Shown: one piece after another, positions 8,809 to 18,462 of the stretch | Numbering within the stretch: the first letter of the stretch is position 1 | Layout of the letters: every line of letters starts with the position of its first letter | Source: Kitasatospora sp. GP82 | GTDB taxonomy: Bacteria; Actinomycetota; Actinomycetes; Streptomycetales; Streptomycetaceae | Length of the DNA: 64,000 nucleotides | Assembly (NCBI RefSeq): GCF_029892105.1 | Contig: NZ_JARZAJ010000027.1 | Coordinates: forward strand, 1-64,000 | Direction: 5' to 3' | Notes under the pieces: generated by a model | The model's input: only the letters and a program-made list of their open reading frames with translations | What the model was told of the DNA's origin: nothing | Database searches by the model: none | Translations under genes and position numbers: made by a program

Positions 8809-9092
8809 TGCATGATTTGAGCGGCTTCCTCGCCGAGGATTTCCGATCACTGTGAGTAATGGGTCACAGGAGTGTCACCCGGCCTTGACGCGGGGGCGAC
8901 ACCAGGGGGAAGCTTCCGCATGACGGTCGACATTGTCGAACAGTGTCCGGAGATCCCCGGGCACTTCACCGTCAGGGTGCACCCCCGGGACGGGAAGCAC
9001 CCACCCGTCGCGGACTCCCCCGCCGTGACGTGCCCTCCCCCACCTGCTCCGGGCCACATGGACAAAGGAGCCAAACAGACAAAGGAGTCTGT
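8809..9092 (+). other. glpF leader and promoter region
   Basis: About 280 non-coding bases between the gylR terminator and glpF. It contains TTGACG at 8885-8890, the second GylR-type operator at 8924-8942, and AAAGGAG just before glpF. I see no gene. Confidence 0.6.
8924..8942. promoter_or_regulatory. GylR-type operator ahead of glpF
   Basis: CGGTCGACA-T-TGTCGAACA, matching the palindrome before gylR in 17 of 19 positions. It lies 150 bases before the glpF start and is the expected control point of the glycerol operon. Confidence 0.65.
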
Positions 9093-9812
9093 GTGTCCGC
9101 CTTCTCCAACGGCGACATCTTCGTCGGCGAAACTCTCGGCACTGCCGCGCTGATACTCCTCGGCGGTGGCGTCTGCGCCGCCGTCACGCTCAAGAAGTCC
9201 AAGGCCGTCAACGCAGGTTGGCTGGCAATCACCTTCGGGTGGGGCTTCGCGGTCATGATCGCCGCGTACATGGTCGCCCCGAAGTCCGGCGCGCACCTCA
9301 ACCCGGCCGTCACCCTGGCCCTCGCCGTCGACAGCGGCGACTGGAGCAAGGTGCCGGTCTACCTCGGCTCCCAGCTGCTCGGCGCGATGATCGGCGCCGT
9401 GCTGGTGTGGCTTACCTACTTCGGCCAGTTCCAGGCCAACGAGGAGCCCACGCTCGGCATCTTCTCGACCGGTCCCGAGATCCGGAACCCGATCCAGAAC
9501 CTGATCACCGAGATCATCGCCACCATGGTGCTCTGCATGGCGATCCTCACCCAGGGCCTCAACAAGGGCCTCGGCGAGTCCGGCATGGGTGTGCTGATCA
9601 CCGCCTTCGTCGTGGTCGGCATCGGCCTCTCGCTCGGCGGCCCGACCGGCTACGCCATCAACCCGGTCCGCGACCTCGGACCGCGCATCGTGCACTCACT
9701 GCTGCCGATCCCGAACAAGGGCGGCTCGGACTGGTCGTACGCCTGGATCCCGGTCGTCGGTCCGGTCATCGGCGGTCTGCTCGCCGGCGGGCTGTACCAC
9801 GTCGCCTTCTGA
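9093..9812 (+). CDS. glpF: Glycerol facilitator (aquaglyceroporin)
   Basis: A 239-residue inner-membrane channel of the MIP family for glycerol uptake. Six transmembrane helices and two half-helix loops are apparent. The first pore motif is GAHLNPAV. The second is NPVRD, so the usual NPA has Val in place of Ala, while the conserved Arg and Asp follow. The start is the GTG at 9093, five bases after AAAGGAG. It is the first gene of the glpF-glpK-glpD operon, called gylC in Streptomyces coelicolor. Confidence 0.92.
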   Translation: MSAFSNGDIFVGETLGTAALILLGGGVCAAVTLKKSKAVNAGWLAITFGWGFAVMIAAYMVAPKSGAHLNPAVTLALAVDSGDWSKVPVYLGSQLLGAMIGAVLVWLTYFGQFQANEEPTLGIFSTGPEIRNPIQNLITEIIATMVLCMAILTQGLNKGLGESGMGVLITAFVVVGIGLSLGGPTGYAINPVRDLGPRIVHSLLPIPNKGGSDWSYAWIPVVGPVIGGLLAGGLYHVAF

Positions 9813-9928
9813 CACGGCCTCCAGCAGTACCAACGGGGTTTGCCCCGCTCGCCCGGGTGGGGACTGAAGACTGCGTCAGGCGCACCGGCCCCTACCCCAT
9901 CACCCTCTTTACCGAGCCGAGGACTTCC

Positions 9929-11446
9929 ATGACTGCCAACTACGTCGCCGCGATCGACCAGGGCACCACCTCCAGCCGCTGCATCATCTTCGGCGCCGAC
10001 GGCCGGATCGTCGCCGTCGACCAGCAGGAGCACCGCCAGATCTTCCCGCAGCCGGGCTGGGTCGAGCACGACGCCACCGAGATCTGGACTCGTGTGCAGT
10101 CCGTGGTCCGCGGCGCGCTGGAGAAGGCCGGACTGACCAAGGACGACATCCGCGCGGTCGGCATCACCAACCAGCGCGAGACCACCGTGCTGTGGGACAA
10201 GAACACCGGTGAGCCCGTCCACAACGCGCTGGTCTGGCAGGACACCAGGACCGAGGCGCTCTGCCGCGAGCTGGGCCGCAACGTCGGCCAGGACCGCTTC
10301 CGCCGCGAGACCGGCCTGCCGCTGGCCAGCTACTTCGCCGGTCCGAAGATCCGCTGGCTGCTGGACAACGTCGAGGGCCTGCGCGAGCGCGCCGAGGCCG
10401 GGGACATCCTCTTCGGCACCATGGACACCTGGGTCATCTGGAACCTCACCGGTGGTGTCAACGGCGGCAAGCACGTCACTGACGTCACCAACGCCAGCCG
10501 CACCATGCTGATGAACCTGAACACCCTCGCCTGGGACAAGAAGATCGCCGAGTCGATGGAGGTGCCGCTGGCCGTCCTTCCGGAGATCCGCTCCTCCGCC
10601 GAGGTCTACGGCCACGCGGTCGGCGACCTGGAGGGCGTGCCGGTCGCCTCGGCACTCGGCGACCAGCAGGCGGCGCTGTTCGGCCAGACCTGCTTCGACG
10701 AGGGCGAGGCCAAGTCGACGTACGGCACCGGCACCTTCCTGCTGCTGAACACCGGCGAGAAGATCGTCAACTCCTACCACGGCCTGCTGACCACCGTCGG
10801 CTACCGGATCGGCAACGAGAAGCCGATCTACGCCCTGGAGGGCTCGATCGCCGTCACCGGCTCGCTGGTGCAGTGGCTGAGGGATCAACTCGGAATCATT
10901 TCAACGGCCGCCGAGATCGAGACCCTGGCGAACACCGTCGAGGACAACGGCGGCGCCTACTTCGTCCCGGCCTTCTCCGGCCTGTTCGCCCCGTACTGGC
11001 GCTCCGACGCCCGCGGTGTGATCGCCGGTCTGACCCGGTACGTCACCAAGGGCCACCTGGCCCGTGCCGTCCTGGAGGCCACCGCCTGGCAGACCCGCGA
11101 GGTGGTCGACGCCATGGAGAAGGACTCCGGCGTCGAGCTCACCGCCCTCAAGGTCGACGGCGGCATGACCTCCAACAACCTCCTGATGCAGAACATCGCC
11201 GACGTCCTGAACGCCCCGGTCGAGCGCCCGTACGTGGCCGAGACCACCGCGCTCGGCGCAGCCTACGCGGCGGGTCTCGCGGTCGGCTTCTGGCCGGACC
11301 TGGACACCCTGCGGGCCAACTGGCACCGCGCCGCCGAGTGGACGCCGCGCATGGACGACGCCACCCGGGAGCGCGAGTACAAGAAGTGGCTCAAGGCAGT
11401 CGAGCGCACCATGGGGTGGGTGGAAGAAGACGAGCACCAGAGCTGA
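9929..11446 (+). CDS. glpK: Glycerol kinase
   Basis: A 505-residue cytosolic FGGY-family kinase that phosphorylates glycerol to glycerol 3-phosphate, trapping it after entry through GlpF. The N terminus [15 protein letters not shown] is the phosphate-binding motif of glycerol kinases. Other conserved blocks are [20 protein letters not shown] and [10 protein letters not shown]. Length is typical. The ATG at 9929 follows a GAGGA site. It lies 116 bases after glpF and before glpD and is known as gylA in S. coelicolor. Confidence 0.96.
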   Translation: MTANYVAAIDQGTTSSRCIIFGADGRIVAVDQQEHRQIFPQPGWVEHDATEIWTRVQSVVRGALEKAGLTKDDIRAVGITNQRETTVLWDKNTGEPVHNALVWQDTRTEALCRELGRNVGQDRFRRETGLPLASYFAGPKIRWLLDNVEGLRERAEAGDILFGTMDTWVIWNLTGGVNGGKHVTDVTNASRTMLMNLNTLAWDKKIAESMEVPLAVLPEIRSSAEVYGHAVGDLEGVPVASALGDQQAALFGQTCFDEGEAKSTYGTGTFLLLNTGEKIVNSYHGLLTTVGYRIGNEKPIYALEGSIAVTGSLVQWLRDQLGIISTAAEIETLANTVEDNGGAYFVPAFSGLFAPYWRSDARGVIAGLTRYVTKGHLARAVLEATAWQTREVVDAMEKDSGVELTALKVDGGMTSNNLLMQNIADVLNAPVERPYVAETTALGAAYAAGLAVGFWPDLDTLRANWHRAAEWTPRMDDATREREYKKWLKAVERTMGWVEEDEHQS

Positions 11447-11471
11447 GCTGAGCGCCGTACACACACCGTGA

Positions 11472-11500
11472 CTCCTCCTCCTCCCCTTGGGGGGAGGAGG
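11472..11500 (+). terminator. Hairpin between glpK and glpD
   Basis: CTCCTCCTCCCC pairs with GGGGGGAGGAGG around TT. It has no T tract and lies within the presumed operon, so it may be an attenuator or an RNA-stabilising hairpin. Confidence 0.45.
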
Positions 11501-11629
11501 CTTCTCACTTGTCAGCTCACGCGGACTCATGACGGACAAGCCCTGCCCGGCGCCTTGCGGCGCATGACAGGGCGTAGCGGAGGCACAGCGTTCCGTGCCA
11601 CCAGATTCAATGATCGCGAAGGAAAACCA

Positions 11630-13225
11630 ATGGCAACCATCCCGACCCTGGGCGCCGAGCGCACCGCCGGACGCACCGCCTCCCGCGCCGAGACCCGTGA
11701 GCTGCTGGGCAAGGCGACCTACGACCTGCTGGTGATCGGCGGCGGCATCCTCGGCACGGCCGTGGCCTGGACCGCCTCCCAGGCGGGCCTCAAGGTCGCC
11801 ATGGTGGACGCGGGCGACTTCGCCGGTGCCACCTCCAGCGCCTCCTCCAAGCTGGTCCACGGCGGTCTGCGCTACCTGCAGACCGGCGCGGTCAAGCTGG
11901 TCGCCGAGAACCACAAGGAGCGCCGTGCCCTGGCCACCGACGTGGCCCCGCACCTGGTCAACCCGCTGACCTTCTTCGTCCCGGTCTACAAGGGCGGCCC
12001 GCACGGCGCCACCAAGCTGGGCGCGGGCGTCTTCCTGTACTCGGCGCTGTCCGCCTTCCGCGACGGCATGGGCCGGGTCTCCACCGCCGCGCACGCCGCC
12101 CAGCAGGTGCCCGCGCTGCGCACCGAGGGCCTGCGCTCGGTCGCGGTCTACGGCGACCACCAGATGAACGACTCGCGCGTCGCCGTGATGACGGTGCGCG
12201 CCGCCGTGGACGCGGGCGCCGTGGTGCTCAACCACGCCGAGGTCACGGGTCTGCGCTTCACCGCCGGGCGGGTGACCGGCGCCGACCTGAAGGACCGCCT
12301 GGACGGCACCGAGTTCGGCGTCAACGCCCGGCTCGTCCTCAACGCGACCGGCCCCTGGGTCGACCACCTGCGCCAGATGGAGGACGCGGGCGCGGCGCCG
12401 AGCATCCGCCTCTCCAAGGGCGCGCACGTCGTGGTCAAGCGCCGCACCCCGTGGCGTGCCGCGCTGACCATCCCGATCGACAAGTACCGTGTCTCCTTCG
12501 CCATCCCGTGGGAGGACCACGTCCTGCTCGGCACCACGGACGAGGAGTACACCGGCGACCCGCGCGATGTGCGCGCCACCGAGGCCGACATCGACCAGAT
12601 CCTGGGCGAGGCGGGCCACGCGATCCGTGACGAGCACCTCGACCGCGACCTGATCACCTACGCCTTCGCCGGTCTGCGCGTGCTGCCCGGCGGTCCCGGC
12701 GACACCGCCGCCGCCAAGCGCGAGACGGTCGTCACCGAGGGCCGGGGCGGCATGCTCTCGGTCGCGGGCGGCAAGTGGACCACCTACCGCCACATCGGCC
12801 GCACCGTGCTGGAGAAGCTGGCGCACGTGTCCGGCACCGGTCTGGCCGAGGACATGTCGCCGATCGCCGCGACCGTCCCGCTGCCGGGTGTCGGCGCGCC
12901 GAACGCCGTCGCGCACCGTCTGCTGATCGACCGCGAGCCCGGCTCGCGGATGCAGCCGCTGGTCGCCAAGCACCTGGCGAGCCACTACGGCACGCTCTCC
13001 TTCGAGATCGCGCACATGATCGCCGAGAACCCCGAGCTGGGCGAGCCGATCCACCCGGACGGCCCGGACGTCTGGGCCCAGGTCGCGTACGCCGCCGACA
13101 GCGAGTGGGCGTACACGGCGGACGACGTCCTGCGCCGCCGCACCACGATGACCGTGCGCGGCCTGGACACCCCGGAGATCCGGGAGCAGGTGGAGTCCTT
13201 CCTGGGGAAGCGCCGCCAGGGCTGA
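11630..13225 (+). CDS. glpD: Glycerol-3-phosphate dehydrogenase (FAD-dependent, aerobic type)
   Basis: A 531-residue flavoprotein that oxidises glycerol 3-phosphate to dihydroxyacetone phosphate and passes electrons to the membrane quinone pool. The FAD-binding motif LLVIGGGILGTAVA is at about residues 34-47, followed by SSKLVHGGLRYLQ and SVAGGKWTTYR, both characteristic. The C-terminal domain is present and the length is normal. The ATG at 11630 has GAAGGAAAA upstream. It ends the glycerol operon (gylB in S. coelicolor) and is followed by a strong terminator. Confidence 0.95.
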   Translation: MATIPTLGAERTAGRTASRAETRELLGKATYDLLVIGGGILGTAVAWTASQAGLKVAMVDAGDFAGATSSASSKLVHGGLRYLQTGAVKLVAENHKERRALATDVAPHLVNPLTFFVPVYKGGPHGATKLGAGVFLYSALSAFRDGMGRVSTAAHAAQQVPALRTEGLRSVAVYGDHQMNDSRVAVMTVRAAVDAGAVVLNHAEVTGLRFTAGRVTGADLKDRLDGTEFGVNARLVLNATGPWVDHLRQMEDAGAAPSIRLSKGAHVVVKRRTPWRAALTIPIDKYRVSFAIPWEDHVLLGTTDEEYTGDPRDVRATEADIDQILGEAGHAIRDEHLDRDLITYAFAGLRVLPGGPGDTAAAKRETVVTEGRGGMLSVAGGKWTTYRHIGRTVLEKLAHVSGTGLAEDMSPIAATVPLPGVGAPNAVAHRLLIDREPGSRMQPLVAKHLASHYGTLSFEIAHMIAENPELGEPIHPDGPDVWAQVAYAADSEWAYTADDVLRRRTTMTVRGLDTPEIREQVESFLGKRRQG

Positions 13226-13236
13226 TCCCGACTGCT

Positions 13237-13273
13237 GAAGGGCGGGTACCCGGGGGTTGGGTACCCGCCCTTC
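13237..13273 (+). terminator. Terminator after glpD
   Basis: GAAGGGCGGGTACCC pairs with GGGTACCCGCCCTTC, a 15-base-pair GC-rich stem 11 bases after the glpD stop. Confidence 0.85.
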
Positions 13274-13395
13274 GGCGTGCCCGCCACCGGTCGGTCCGAA
13301 GGCTGCGCCACGCGGTGGTCAGGCCGATCGCGCGGGCAGCACGTCATCCGTCTCCGGTGGCCGGCAGGGATACTGACGGTACGTCGGAAGCAGCC

Positions 13396-14808
13396 CTAGA
13401 TGACGAGGCTCAGCGGGAGGATCAGTGCGATGGCGACCACCGAGATCACCGTCTCCATCACCGACCACGACTTCAGCGTCTGACCGACGCTCATCCCGAA
13501 GTACTCCTTCACCAGCCAGAATCCGGCGTCGTTGACGTGCGAGAAGAAGAGCGATCCCGCGCCGACGGCGAGCACCAGCAGCGCCGCATGGGTGCTGGAC
13601 ATATCGGCGGCGAGCGGCGCGACGATCCCGGCGGCCGTGATGGTGGCGACGGTGGCCGAGCCGGTGGCCAGGCGGATCAGTACGGCGATCAGCCAGCCCA
13701 GCAGCAGGGCTGAGATGTGCCACTTGGCCGACCAGTCTGTGACCGCGTTGCCCACGCCGACGTCGATCAGGGTCTGCTTGAACCCGCCGCCCGCACCGAC
13801 GATGAAGACGATGCCGGCGATCGGGCCGAGCGACTTCTCAACGGTGGTGGAGATCCGGGCCTTGTCGAAGCCGGCGGCCCTGCCGAGGGTCAGCATGCCC
13901 AGCAGCACGGCGGCGAGCAGGGCGATCAGCGGCGAGCCGACGAAGTCGAGGAAGCGCTGGACACCGGCCTTGGGGTCGTCGACCACCACGTCGGCCAGGG
14001 CCTTGCCGAGCATCAGGACGACCGGCAGCAGGATGGTGGCGAGCACCGCGCCGAAGCGCGGGGTGTGCTCGGGGCGCGTGCTCTCGACCGGGGTGGTCTC
14101 GGCGGGGAGTTCCAGCGGGCCGACCCAGCGCTCGGCGAGGCGGGCGAACAGCGGACCGGCGACGATCAGGGTAGGGACGGCGATCAGGAGGCCGAGTGCC
14201 AGGGTCACGCCGAGATCGGCCTTGAGCGCGTCGACGGCCACCAGCGGGCCCGGGTGCGGGGGCACCAGGCCGTGCAGGACGGAGAGTCCGGCCAGCGCCG
14301 GAATGCCGATCCGCATCAGCGGAACGCTCACTCCGTAGGACAGGGGGGCGCGCCGGGCGACCAGCAGCACGATCGGGACCAGCAGCACCACGCCGACCTC
14401 GAAGAAGAGCGGCAGCCCGAGGACGGCCGCGATGAGCGCCATCGACCAGGGCAGCATCCGCTTGCTGGACCGCGACAGCACGGTGTCCGCGATGATGTTC
14501 GCCCCGCCTGAGTCCGCGAGCAGCTTGCCGAGCATCGCACCCAGGCCGATCAGGAGACCGACGCCGCTCACCGTGGCACCGAAGCCGGTGACGAAGCTGT
14601 TGGTCAGCTTGTCGAAGGGCGCACCGGCGACGGCGGCGAGCACCCCGGAGCCGATGGTCAGGGCGAGGAAGGGATGCAGCTTCAGCTTGGTGATCAGCAG
14701 GACGATCACGCCGATGCCGATCAGCACGGCTGCCAGCAGCAGGCCGTTGCTGCTGGTGTGCGGCAGGGCCGGTGGGGCGGCCGCGAGGAGAGTGGGGGTG
14801 AGGGTCAC
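13396..14808 (-). CDS. gntP: Gluconate:H+ symporter, GntP family
   Basis: A 470-residue, strongly hydrophobic protein with about 12-14 transmembrane segments. GntP-family signatures are visible: GFGATVSGVGLLIGLGAMLG, LPLFFEVGVVLL and HGLVPPHPGP. It should import gluconate by proton symport. It lies downstream of gntK on the same strand, 139 bases apart, with gntR diverging from gntK, a standard gluconate locus. The GTG at 14808 is the start. Related aldonates could also be substrates. Confidence 0.9.
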   Translation of the reverse strand: MTLTPTLLAAAPPALPHTSSNGLLLAAVLIGIGVIVLLITKLKLHPFLALTIGSGVLAAVAGAPFDKLTNSFVTGFGATVSGVGLLIGLGAMLGKLLADSGGANIIADTVLSRSSKRMLPWSMALIAAVLGLPLFFEVGVVLLVPIVLLVARRAPLSYGVSVPLMRIGIPALAGLSVLHGLVPPHPGPLVAVDALKADLGVTLALGLLIAVPTLIVAGPLFARLAERWVGPLELPAETTPVESTRPEHTPRFGAVLATILLPVVLMLGKALADVVVDDPKAGVQRFLDFVGSPLIALLAAVLLGMLTLGRAAGFDKARISTTVEKSLGPIAGIVFIVGAGGGFKQTLIDVGVGNAVTDWSAKWHISALLLGWLIAVLIRLATGSATVATITAAGIVAPLAADMSSTHAALLVLAVGAGSLFFSHVNDAGFWLVKEYFGMSVGQTLKSWSVMETVISVVAIALILPLSLVI

Positions 14809-14947
14809 TCGGAGTCTCCGTTGACGGGCCGCACTCCGCCCCGGGCCCGAGCGGCCCCGCTGCCGGGAGCTACGGGCCGCCGGGGAACAAGGGAGTACGG
14901 CGATGAGTGGGTACTGCGGATTCGGGAACGCCCGGAGGCGAGCGGGC

Positions 14948-15496
14948 TCAGAGCGACCGGCGGTAGGGGGCGCGGGTCGGTCCGAGTGCGGCCGCAGCCA
15001 GCTCGGCGAGTTGTGCGGGGGTGTGGGCGACGTCCAGTACGGTGCCGTGCTCGTCCGGCTGGAGCGGTTCGAGGGTGGCGTACTGGGAGTCGAGCAGTGA
15101 GGACGGCATGAAGTGCCCGGTGCGGTGGGCGAGCCGGTCCTCGATCAGGGCGTGGCCGCCGCTGAGGTGCAGGAAGAAGGCGTCCGGGCAGCCGGCCCGC
15201 AGGATGTCGCGGTACTGCCGCTTGAGTGCCGAGCAGGTGACGACGCCGCCCGTCCCGTCCTGGGCGCGGTCGCCGAGCCAGTCGGCGAGGGCCCGCAGCC
15301 AGGGCCTGCGGTCCTCGTCGTCGAGCGGGACTCCGGCCGTCATCTTGGCGATGTTGGCGGGCGGGTGGAAGTCGTCGGCCTCGGCGTACGGGAGGTCGAG
15401 CCGCTCTGCCAGCAGCCGGGCGACGGTGGTCTTCCCGACTCCGGAAACGCCCATGACCACGACGATGGGGCGCTGGATCTCGACGCTGAGAGCCAT
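14948..15496 (-). CDS. gntK: Gluconokinase
   Basis: A 182-residue cytosolic P-loop kinase. GVSGVGKTT (residues 16-24) is the Walker A motif, followed by EADDFHPPANIAKM, typical of the GntK family. It phosphorylates gluconate to 6-phosphogluconate for the pentose phosphate pathway. The ATG at 15496 is preceded by GGAG. It is the first gene of the leftward gntK-gntP unit and faces the divergent regulator gntR. Confidence 0.93.
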   Translation of the reverse strand: MALSVEIQRPIVVVMGVSGVGKTTVARLLAERLDLPYAEADDFHPPANIAKMTAGVPLDDEDRRPWLRALADWLGDRAQDGTGGVVTCSALKRQYRDILRAGCPDAFFLHLSGGHALIEDRLAHRTGHFMPSSLLDSQYATLEPLQPDEHGTVLDVAHTPAQLAELAAAALGPTRAPYRRSL

Positions 15497-15544
15497 AGGT
15501 GGTGCTCCTGTTCTGCCTGCTCGGCTGCAACCTTCGCCTAAAGA

Positions 15545-15581
15545 TATGACTTATTCAAGACTCCGGAACGCAATCGTCATA
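15545..15581. promoter_or_regulatory. Candidate operator in the gntK-gntR divergent promoter region
   Basis: The only AT-rich stretch between the two genes holds inverted copies of TATGAC (15545-15550) and GTCATA (15576-15581). Its position suggests a GntR operator overlapping both promoters. The match is short and the call is tentative. Confidence 0.35.
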
Positions 15582-15633
15582 CTTTCTATGCCTGGCGGCC
15601 GGTCGCCTCGGCGGCGGCCTCTACCCTGGACGG

Positions 15634-16329
15634 ATGGACATCCAGGGCCTGCCCGGCCGACTCCTCGCAGACCTCGGACCAGCCATCGCCTCCGGCGAAC
15701 TCCCGGCCGGCACGGTGCTGCGCAGCGAGGAGCTGGAGGTCAGATACGGCGTCTCCCGCACGGTGGTCCGGGAGGCGGTGCGCATCCTCGAGTCGATGCG
15801 GCTGGTCACGTCCAAGCGGCGGGTGGGCATCACCGTGCAGCCCAAGTCGGACTGGGACGTCTTCGACCCGATGGTGATCCGCTGGCGCCTGGCCGGGGCG
15901 GACCGTTCGGCCCAGCTGCGCTCGCTCGGTTCGCTGCGGGTGGCGGTCGAGCCGGCCGCCGCCGCCCTGGCGGCCCGTCAGGCCACCGACGACCAGCGGC
16001 GCGAACTCGGCGCACTGGCCGTCGAACTGACCGTCACCGCCCGCGCGGCCGACCTCACGAGCTTTCTGCAGCACGACATCGCCTTTCACGCGACCATCCT
16101 GCGGGCGTCCGGGAACGAGATGTTCGCGCATCTCGGCGACACCGTCGGCGCGGTGCTCACGGGCCGGACGGAGCATCACCTGATGCCGCACCAGCCGCGG
16201 CCGTACGCGGTGCGGCTGCACCGGGAGGTGGCGGACGCGATCTGCGCGGGCGATGCGGAGCAGGCCGAGCAGGCGATGCGCACCATCGTGGTGGGGGCGC
16301 TCGAAGAGCTGAACGTAACCGTGGACTGA
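15634..16329 (+). CDS. gntR: Gluconate operon regulator, GntR family (FadR type)
   Basis: A 231-residue regulator. The N-terminal winged helix carries LRSEELEVRYGVSRTVVREAVRILESM. The rest is an all-helical FCD ligand-binding domain with the metal-site pattern D..FH...L..ASGNEM. It is divergent from gntK and 137 bases from it, so it most likely represses gntK-gntP and is released by gluconate or 6-phosphogluconate. The ATG at 15634 was chosen because it gives a complete N-terminal helix. Confidence 0.88.
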   Translation: MDIQGLPGRLLADLGPAIASGELPAGTVLRSEELEVRYGVSRTVVREAVRILESMRLVTSKRRVGITVQPKSDWDVFDPMVIRWRLAGADRSAQLRSLGSLRVAVEPAAAALAARQATDDQRRELGALAVELTVTARAADLTSFLQHDIAFHATILRASGNEMFAHLGDTVGAVLTGRTEHHLMPHQPRPYAVRLHREVADAICAGDAEQAEQAMRTIVVGALEELNVTVD

Positions 16330-16463
16330 TCCTTATGCCCGTTTTGGGCATGATTCGGCGTTTTGAGGGAATGATTGACGCCGAATGGGGCAGTCTGTCG
16401 CACGGGGGTGCTTCACCGTGGGCCGCCCCGCTTCAGCATGCCGTCCGCGCCTGGGGGTCGCCG

Positions 16464-16778
16464 ATGTCCGCTGCACGCCGCCGCCTGCCCGACGAGGTAC
16501 GGTCCGCCGCCGTCCGGGCCTGGCTGATCTTCTCGTGCACTCTGGTGAGCCTGATGGTGGCGGTCGTGGCCTCCTACGGACACAGCTGGCTGCTGACACC
16601 GGCTCTGCTGACCACCGGACTCGGGGTGTTCGGCACACTCTGGTGCCTGCTGGAGATTCTGATCTCACGTCAGATCGCCGCTCAGCGGCTGCGCGGCCCG
16701 GGCTCGGCCTCGCCGCCGGCCGGGAGCCGGGAGACGAAGCGGCGCCCGGATCCCCACCGGACGCCGCTTCAGGGTTGA
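16464..16778 (+). CDS. Small membrane protein of unknown function
   Basis: A 104-residue protein with two predicted transmembrane helices (about residues 17-36 and 42-63) and a charged, Pro/Arg-rich C-terminal tail. A GGGGG-containing sequence precedes the ATG at 16464. Third-position GC is high, which supports coding. It follows gntR on the same strand and converges on the Old Yellow Enzyme gene. I do not recognise a family. Confidence 0.6.
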   Translation: MSAARRRLPDEVRSAAVRAWLIFSCTLVSLMVAVVASYGHSWLLTPALLTTGLGVFGTLWCLLEILISRQIAAQRLRGPGSASPPAGSRETKRRPDPHRTPLQG

Positions 16779-16817
16779 CCGGGCCGGGCTCCGCCGGACC
16801 AGGACAGGACCTAGCCG

Positions 16818-17912
16818 CTAGCCGCGCTGGCCGACCACGTAGTCGTACTGTTCGGGCCAGCGCCGCTCGGCACCCAGCTCGCGGGCGGCGTGCAGCGGCC
16901 AGTACGGGTTGCGCAGCAGCTCGCGGCCGAGCAGCACCACATCGGCCTGGCCGCTTGCGACGATCTCCTCCGCCTGGGCCGGGTCGGTGATCAGGCCGAC
17001 CGCACCGGTGGCCGCACCGCTGCCCTGGCGCACCTGGGCGGCGAAGGGCACCTGATAGCCGGGGCCGAGCGGGATCCTGGCGTCGGGGACATTGCCGCCG
17101 GAGGAGACGTCGAACAGATCCACGCCGATGGCCTGGAGCTCCTTGGCCAGCCGGACGGTCTCCTCCGGCGTCCAGCCCGGCCGGCCGTCGAGCCAGTCCG
17201 TGGCCGAGACCCGGAAGACCAGCGGCAGCTCCTCGGGCCACACCGCACGGACGGCCGCCACCACCTCCAGCGCCAGCCGGGCGCGGCCGGCGAAGGAGCC
17301 GCCGTAGCCGTCGGTGCGGTGGTTGCTGAACGGGGAGAGGAACTGGTGGATCAGATAGCCGTGCGCGCCGTGCACCTCGGCCACCTGGAATCCGGCCGCC
17401 AGAGCCCGCTTCGCCGCGTCGGCGAAAGCCCGCACCACGTCCTGGATCTGATCGACCGTCAGCTCGTGCGGTGCCGGCCTGTCCGCACTGAAGGCCAGCG
17501 CGGACGGGCCGACCGTCTCCCAGCCGCCCTGCTCCGCCGAGAGGCCGGCGCCGCCCGCCCTGGGACGGTCGTTGGACGCCTTGCGCCCGGCGTGACCCAG
17601 CTGGATCCCCGGGGCCGAGCCGTGCTGCCTGATCAGCGCGGCCACCCGGGCCAGCCCCTCCTGCTGCCGGTCGTTCCACAGCCCGAGGTCGTACGGCGAG
17701 ATCCGGCCTTCGGGGCGCACCGCGGTGGCCTCGACCATCACCAGACCGGCCCCACCGGCGGCCCGGGCGCCCAGGTGCGCAAGGTGGAAGTCGGTGGCGA
17801 CGCCGATCTCGGGCCCCTCGGCCGCGGCCGAGTACATGCACATCGGCGACAGCCAGATCCGGTTGGGGATCGTCAGCGAACGGAGGGTGATCGGCTCGAA
17901 CAGGGCACTCAC
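16818..17912 (-). CDS. NADH:flavin oxidoreductase, Old Yellow Enzyme (YqjM type)
   Basis: A 364-residue FMN barrel protein that should reduce activated C=C bonds of unsaturated carbonyl compounds with NAD(P)H. The N terminus MSALFEPITLRSLTIPNRIW and the motif SPMCMYSA place Cys25 and Tyr27 where YqjM-type (thermophilic-like) enzymes have their redox-sensing Cys and Tyr. HGAHGYLIHQFLSP is also typical. The GTG at 17912 follows AAGGAG. It diverges from an ArsR-family gene across a region with repeated operator-like sites, suggesting induction by electrophiles or thiol stress through that regulator. Confidence 0.88.
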   Translation of the reverse strand: MSALFEPITLRSLTIPNRIWLSPMCMYSAAAEGPEIGVATDFHLAHLGARAAGGAGLVMVEATAVRPEGRISPYDLGLWNDRQQEGLARVAALIRQHGSAPGIQLGHAGRKASNDRPRAGGAGLSAEQGGWETVGPSALAFSADRPAPHELTVDQIQDVVRAFADAAKRALAAGFQVAEVHGAHGYLIHQFLSPFSNHRTDGYGGSFAGRARLALEVVAAVRAVWPEELPLVFRVSATDWLDGRPGWTPEETVRLAKELQAIGVDLFDVSSGGNVPDARIPLGPGYQVPFAAQVRQGSGAATGAVGLITDPAQAEEIVASGQADVVLLGRELLRNPYWPLHAARELGAERRWPEQYDYVVGQRG

Positions 17913-17964
17913 GACTGCTCCTTGGGGTCCTTGGACGGGGTGAGCGAGGCTCCGAAGACAGTCG

Positions 17965-18014
17965 TACGATAACTCTCGTAGTACGACATCTGTCAAACTA
18001 CGATTACTCTCGTA
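17965..18014. promoter_or_regulatory. Two operator copies for the divergent ArsR-family regulator
   Basis: Two near-identical 16-base elements, TACGATAACTCTCGTA at 17965-17980 and TACGATTACTCTCGTA at 17999-18014, each with inverted TACGA/TCGTA ends. They are 34 bases apart, about three helical turns, between the Old Yellow Enzyme gene and the regulator. Further TCGTACGA and TCGTAGTACGA palindromes overlap them. Confidence 0.65.
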
Positions 18015-18024
18015 CCATCGAGAG

Positions 18025-18405
18025 GTGACCCAGAAGACCTCAGCCGCCCCCGAGGCCCCAGCCGCCCCCGACGAGTCCGGCGTGCTGCCGGAGCCCGCCC
18101 CGAAGGAGATCCGCCTGGAGTCGGTGATGCATGCCCTGGCGGACCCTTGCCGACTGCGCATCGTCACCGAACTGGCCGTCCAGCAGCACGAGATGACCTG
18201 CCAGGCATTCGGCCTGCCGGTGAGCAAGTCCACCAGTACGCACCATTTCAAGGTGCTGCGCGAGGCAGGGGTGATCCGCCAGTACCGCAAGGGCACGGCC
18301 AGGATGAGCCGCCTGCGCCGGGCGGAGCTGGACGGGCTCTTCCCCGGCCTGCTGGAGAGTGTGCTGAACGGCGCGCTCGCCCAGCGGGCACGTCTTGGCG
18401 AGTAA
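18025..18405 (+). CDS. ArsR-family winged-helix regulator
   Basis: A 126-residue regulator. After a Pro/Ala-rich N terminus of about 28 residues comes the winged helix: MHALADPCRLRIVTEL, then the recognition region SKSTSTHHFKVLREAGVIRQY. Cys residues in DPCR and MTCQ could be sensory, but that is inference. The GTG start at 18025 sits at the GAGAG of the adjacent operator region. It is divergent from the Old Yellow Enzyme and probably controls both genes. Confidence 0.85.
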   Translation: MTQKTSAAPEAPAAPDESGVLPEPAPKEIRLESVMHALADPCRLRIVTELAVQQHEMTCQAFGLPVSKSTSTHHFKVLREAGVIRQYRKGTARMSRLRRAELDGLFPGLLESVLNGALAQRARLGE

Positions 18406-18462
18406 CGGCGACATCCGGGTCAGTGCTTGCCGACAGTGAAGATCAGTCCGCCCCGGCGTCGG

